This document shows, in pieces, positions 59,769 through 64,000 of a stretch of DNA of 64,000 nucleotides. The position numbers were made by a program, and so were the translations under genes. How positions within the stretch are numbered: the first letter of the stretch is position 1; each line of letters opens with the position of its first letter. Origin of the DNA: Epiperipatus broadwayi (lineage: Eukaryota; Onychophora; Udeonychophora; Euonychophora; Peripatidae); assembly GCA_028023455.1 (NCBI GenBank), contig JAQFVV010006246.1, positions 1,171,501 through 1,235,500 on the forward strand, written 5' to 3'. The notes beneath the pieces were generated by a model that made no database searches, was not told where the DNA came from, and was given only the letters and a program-made list of their open reading frames with translations.

Positions 59769-62025
59769 TGTAATGGTACAGAAATAATAGGGCTGAAACT
59801 GGGGTGATGGCACTCATTATTATCAACCCCAGATACTAACTCAAGTCAATGATTCAAAATTTAAAATATTAAATATAAAAGGAATAGAATGAGCATAAGA
59901 TTATGAGAAATCACTCTGAGAGATCAGTCCATCTAACTATATTAAGTATAAGCATAATTTCATCAGCATTAGCCAAAAGTAAGGATATTTCATTATCATG
60001 AAATAAGTTATCAGTCAACTGACCAGGCTAATTATTCAGCTCTTGCCAGCCTGGGGCAGATTATTTAAACATTTATTTGGATAAACAAACTTAAGTGCTA
60101 ATCCATCAGAATATATATCAATAAAACAATAATTCTGTGATATTAAAACATGCTGATCATCATCAATGCTCTGCTCACTTAGTACCATTAATGTACTTGT
60201 CAACTATAAACTTAATTTCTAAATAAATACTAAAGAAAATAAAATATAGTAAATGGACTGCAAAAGATATCTCCTTTGTGTCAATCCAGGATCATTATCA
60301 TCAACTGGATGCCTATAAACACTAATATAACCCCCTTTTATATAACAGACCATTATGCATGAATCTGTTTCAGAAAACACATATAACTGTTACTGTTTAC
60401 TAAAATAATTTTAATAAAATATCACTTTATTAACAACAAAAAAAATGAAATTAATGTCTGAAGAATATGGCTATACACATATAAATTAAGTCTTCTGATT
60501 TTGATTAATATATCACAAAATAATCCACTATTACATTGTAATTTACAAGTATGTTTTATAGGTTTACATAAAACACCCTTACATATATAGGCACAAACAT
60601 AAAAATAATTTAACATATCTGAATTGTCATATAATAAAAATGATTAATTTATATATATATATGTCTAATGACATGCATTGATATATGCACACAAATGTAA
60701 AGTATAATTTATGAACATATCTGAATTGTCAAAAACATAAATAAAATTCATTTTTCTATAATACATAATTAATGACTGATTTGACATATATGTAGGTGCA
60801 AATGGAAATGTGTTTGCACATTGATATTTATATCATATTTTAATTTGTCAAAATTATTAAATATATATTTTTTACAATTAATTCCTTGAAAGTATACATA
60901 AAATTTACATATACGTGTGCTTATATGAATCAGTTATTAAATTCTTTTATGGGCCTTCATAAAAGTTTTCTTTTTTTTAAAGTAATATCACATCCTTGAT
61001 CATTTACTGTTGATTAATTATAATGGTCTTTAAAAAATACTCCCACAAGTTTCTTTGTTTTCTAATCTAGAAATAGTTTTGAGTCTATGAATCAATACTT
61101 TACTTTTAGATTTTTATTTCAAGTAAAAATTATTTACTTGTACTTTTAAATTATAAATCTTAAGTGTCATTTTCAAGGAATTATTTAAAATAACTCACCA
61201 GTGTACATTATATAAATATATGGTATATATCTGTGGTTTTCTACATATAGATAAAACAATACATATAACTAATTCTTTAGCAAGCTGATAGACTCTTTGT
61301 GTAAGCTCATCTCTTCTAAACAGTAGACAAGCTTATTGTCATTATTGGGAAAGATATAATTCAGGTAACTAATGACATTCAATCAACTCCATTTACTCTA
61401 GGATTACATATACATCAGGCAAGCCATCTATTACAATGATGACTATGGAGAATGCAGAAAAGATTGATTCTACTTCTAAGTGAATCCAAACTCCACAATT
61501 GTGAACTAATTGCAGCCAGTCAATCCATTTTCTTGCCTTCAGTTATTTTTTCATGGTAGATATCTGTCCAACTCTTAGGACTTTTAAAAATCACTCTAAT
61601 AATTTTTTCAATCTTTTTATAGTCAGGGTGTAGAGAAAAAATATATTAAGTAAAAATGTTTTTCCTATATTGATTGAAAATAAGTTAATGACTCTTTTCA
61701 AGTTAATTTAATTTTTTGAAAACAATTTTGTGAAACTTTATCAAAATATGTAATGCAAGCATTACTTTAAAAAAGATTTCTAAAATAGATATTGGAATTT
61801 TATAATTATCAGTACATCTATTTTAACATAAAAACATGCTTGTTTTTATTTCAAAATCAGAATTAATAAAATATTAGTTAGACCTTTTTCCATGTTTAAT
61901 TTATAATAAAAAAATTTAAATTCAAAATTATTTAATCTTTATTCTTATTCCAGTATAATGTAAAAGATATCTATTAAAAATGTCTATGTTTATTTCTACT
62001 TTCCTTTTAACTATATATATATATA
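59769..62025. repeat. Non-coding dispersed repeat family Z, copy 2
   Basis: Shorter copy (about 2.3 kb) of the repeat at 131-3640, colinear and in the same orientation. It starts TGTAATGGTA after TA-rich sequence and ends at (TA)n. The difference in length means copy 1 has extra internal sequence or copy 2 is deleted. No protein seen. Confidence 0.6.
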
Positions 62026-62026
62026 T

Positions 62027-63882
62027 TATAATGGTCTGATTGAAATAATAGTCTTACCATAATCTGCACTACAGGGTGCCATCTAGGCCAATTGAACCTA
62101 GAAAATTTATAAAGTAGGCAGACACATAAGTTAAGATCCCACTTTATTTTATATTTAGACCATTAGCCCAAGTCACTAGCTCAGTGGAGATGCAGAGATA
62201 ATAATATATAATTTTGTATCTTAAATATAAAAAAAAATAAAAGTCACTGCCAGATTTTAACACACAAACATTCATTTATGCACATATAAATAAAAAAATA
62301 TTATTATTAGTATTACTTTTACTTTATAATTTAACTTGATTTTAGAATTTACTTTACATTTTAACTTTTATAAGTTCGCACACAAATGAATTTAATATTT
62401 ATTAGTGCCAAGTATGAATAGACTACATAGATTGCATTTGAAAAGAAAATATTCTATCCCTTATTTAACCTTAGGCCAAAGGTTCGCAGTTAACCCAACT
62501 TCAAGCCATCTGATATATCGATGTATTCAATGTAACATGAATACGGAAGCACAAATTACCATACTGTCAGGAATGTACATCTGAACAGCAGGGTTAAGAG
62601 AAGAAATTGACTCATCCAGATAGGAATACTACATCTATCTGATGAGAAGAGCAATAAAAAAAACTCTATAGGAAGGGACTGTGATTTCTGTTTTACCATC
62701 CCATTCCATAAGCAAAACAGGGTGTGTGTGGCATATAATGTGATTCTGCCCATAGCGAATCTCATACCACATCTACTAATTATACCAATATGTCCAATCC
62801 ATTGACCTAATTTAACTACGAAACGAATAACCTAAGATTACCATCCCCTAATAAAACTAATATAACTTTACAAATCTATATAGCCATTCACGCCTGACTT
62901 AAGTTTAACATTTATACAAGCTATTTAAAAGAAGAAAAAAAAATCATAATAAAACTTAAAGGGAACAAAAAAAATGGAAATGATTTAAAAAAAAATACAT
63001 TCAATAAAATAATAAATAATTTAGTCAGATAGGAAATTCTTCTATTTAGAATATTGAAAAGTTTAGCATTTAGAGTTCTTTTTGTTTAGAAATGTTCATT
63101 AATTATATATTTCTTACTGTTTTGAAAAATATCTGTAGTCTCTAATTTCTTGTAATGGAAGGTGTTAATTCCCAAGAGGTCATGGGGAGATTGGTGTGCA
63201 GTTAGCTGTTGGTCCTTTATGGTTGATGATATTCTTCCGGGCCTTGATGTCCTGTGGTCCGCAATATCGAAAAATGTTTTATTTTTTTGAACAACTGAAG
63301 GAATTAAAAGTGTGTCTTTCAATCCCTTCTCCTCCAACCCTCTCCAACTTAACACATATCTATCCTCTCTTAATAATCAATAATTAATTTCCAAACTTTT
63401 TCTATTTATATTAATTTTGTGGATTAACTCAACATTACGTCATGATGATGGTGATGGTCTTTTTGCTGAGGTCCGATTTCATGAGTGATTTCTTTTATTG
63501 GCCATTCTGTTACTATTGTTTTCTCCTACCTAACTGTTGCTTATACATTTTAAATGCCCAAAGGCTAGTTTACTTTTACCTAATTAAAAACAATCATTTC
63601 CATTTTATGATTAATTAATTTGTTTTCCAAACTTAAAGATATATTTTTATCTCTAAATCTTTTTAAGTTTTTGTTGAAGTTTTAGTTTTAAAACTTTTTT
63701 TTTTTTTAATAAAGTTTCTTTTTTAATTTCTCATCTGTGCGATTTTATATATATATTAGAGTTTAGATGATTTTTAATTTTCAATTTTTAATTCTTAAAA
63801 AAGAAGTTTTTATTTGCAAACTTTTATTTTTCATATTTAATAATAAAAAAAAAATAATGTAACGGCGTATGTGCCCGTTACA
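62027..63882. repeat. LTR-like non-coding segment in a (TA)n tract
   Basis: Starts TATAATGGTCTG and ends CCCGTTACA, with (TA)n on both sides. Ends of the form TGTAACGG...CCGTTACA are common for Ty3/gypsy LTRs, and the last bases also form a small hairpin GTAACGG/CCGTTAC (63859-63881). AATAAA signals occur inside. A solo LTR of 1.86 kb is possible but long; this is inference from the ends only. Minus-strand frames at 62556-62765 and 63086-63355 have no recognisable content. Confidence 0.45.
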
Positions 63883-64000
63883 ATATATATATATATATAT
63901 ATTCTAACCTCAACTTTAGGCAAGTAGATAGTCAACTGAAAATAACTGGAACCAAACGAGGAATGCTAGTGTGTTTTCTTAATAATAATAATAATAATAA
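63883..64000. other. (TA)n tract, short unique sequence, and a (TAA)n tract cut by the window end
   Basis: (TA)n at 63883-63902, about 75 bases without feature, then (TAA)n from about 63980 to the window end, the kind of microsatellite used by the E-family LINEs. Confidence 0.8.

Noticed and set aside
62640-62680. CTGATGAGAAGAGC as another hammerhead
   Set aside because: No stem II hairpin followed by GAAA and no pairing stem I strands.

Overview
The window looks like intergenic and intronic DNA from a large, very AT-rich invertebrate (metazoan) genome. There are no prokaryotic operons. The only host coding sequence I can support is two short exons with good splice signals that encode halves of extracellular CUB domains, separated by an 11-kb intron. 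Nearly everything else is mobile or repetitive DNA. I cannot name the species or phylum from the sequence.

Region by region: 1-3.6 kb is one copy of a non-coding dispersed repeat whose second copy lies at about 59.8-62.0 kb. From 4 to 22 kb, four divergent copies of one endonuclease/reverse-transcriptase LINE family (called E1-E4 here) lie head to tail on the minus strand, and every junction is an (AAT)n-type microsatellite. A fifth, decayed copy (E5) lies on the plus strand at 57.2-59.4 kb. From 22.0 to 23.9 kb is an array of roughly 400-bp units, each carrying a type I hammerhead ribozyme motif. A related fold-back element at 30.5-31.6 kb carries two more hammerheads plus sequences resembling an internal RNA polymerase III promoter. 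A fragment of the same array family is at 33.0-33.4 kb. From 33.8 to 40.0 kb is a second LINE type (PHD finger and esterase-like ORF1, then endonuclease/RT), broken by a minus-strand Penelope-like element (36.3-38.2 kb) and a 234-bp MITE. The CUB exons are at 41.43-41.62 kb and 52.62-52.82 kb. The intron between them holds a 1.2-kb DNA transposon with inverted ends, a dead Ty3/gypsy pol, a recent tRNA-derived SINE and a small MITE. From 53.2 to 64 kb there are another fold-back MITE and several long non-coding segments bounded by (TA)n.

The strongest novel signal is the hammerhead-bearing repeats. Seven copies can be folded by eye with the conserved CUGAUGA and GAAA boxes (intact or mutated), a stem II of up to 5 bp, the NUH cleavage position, and CCAA/TTGG stem I strands. 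Their organisation (unit tandem arrays of about 400-480 bp, very short stem III, B-box-like motif in one subfamily) resembles the retrozymes described in animals and the ribozyme-bearing SINE-like satellites of schistosomes. The second strong signal is the LINE family that appears to insert into the microsatellite tails of earlier copies, building a tandem array.
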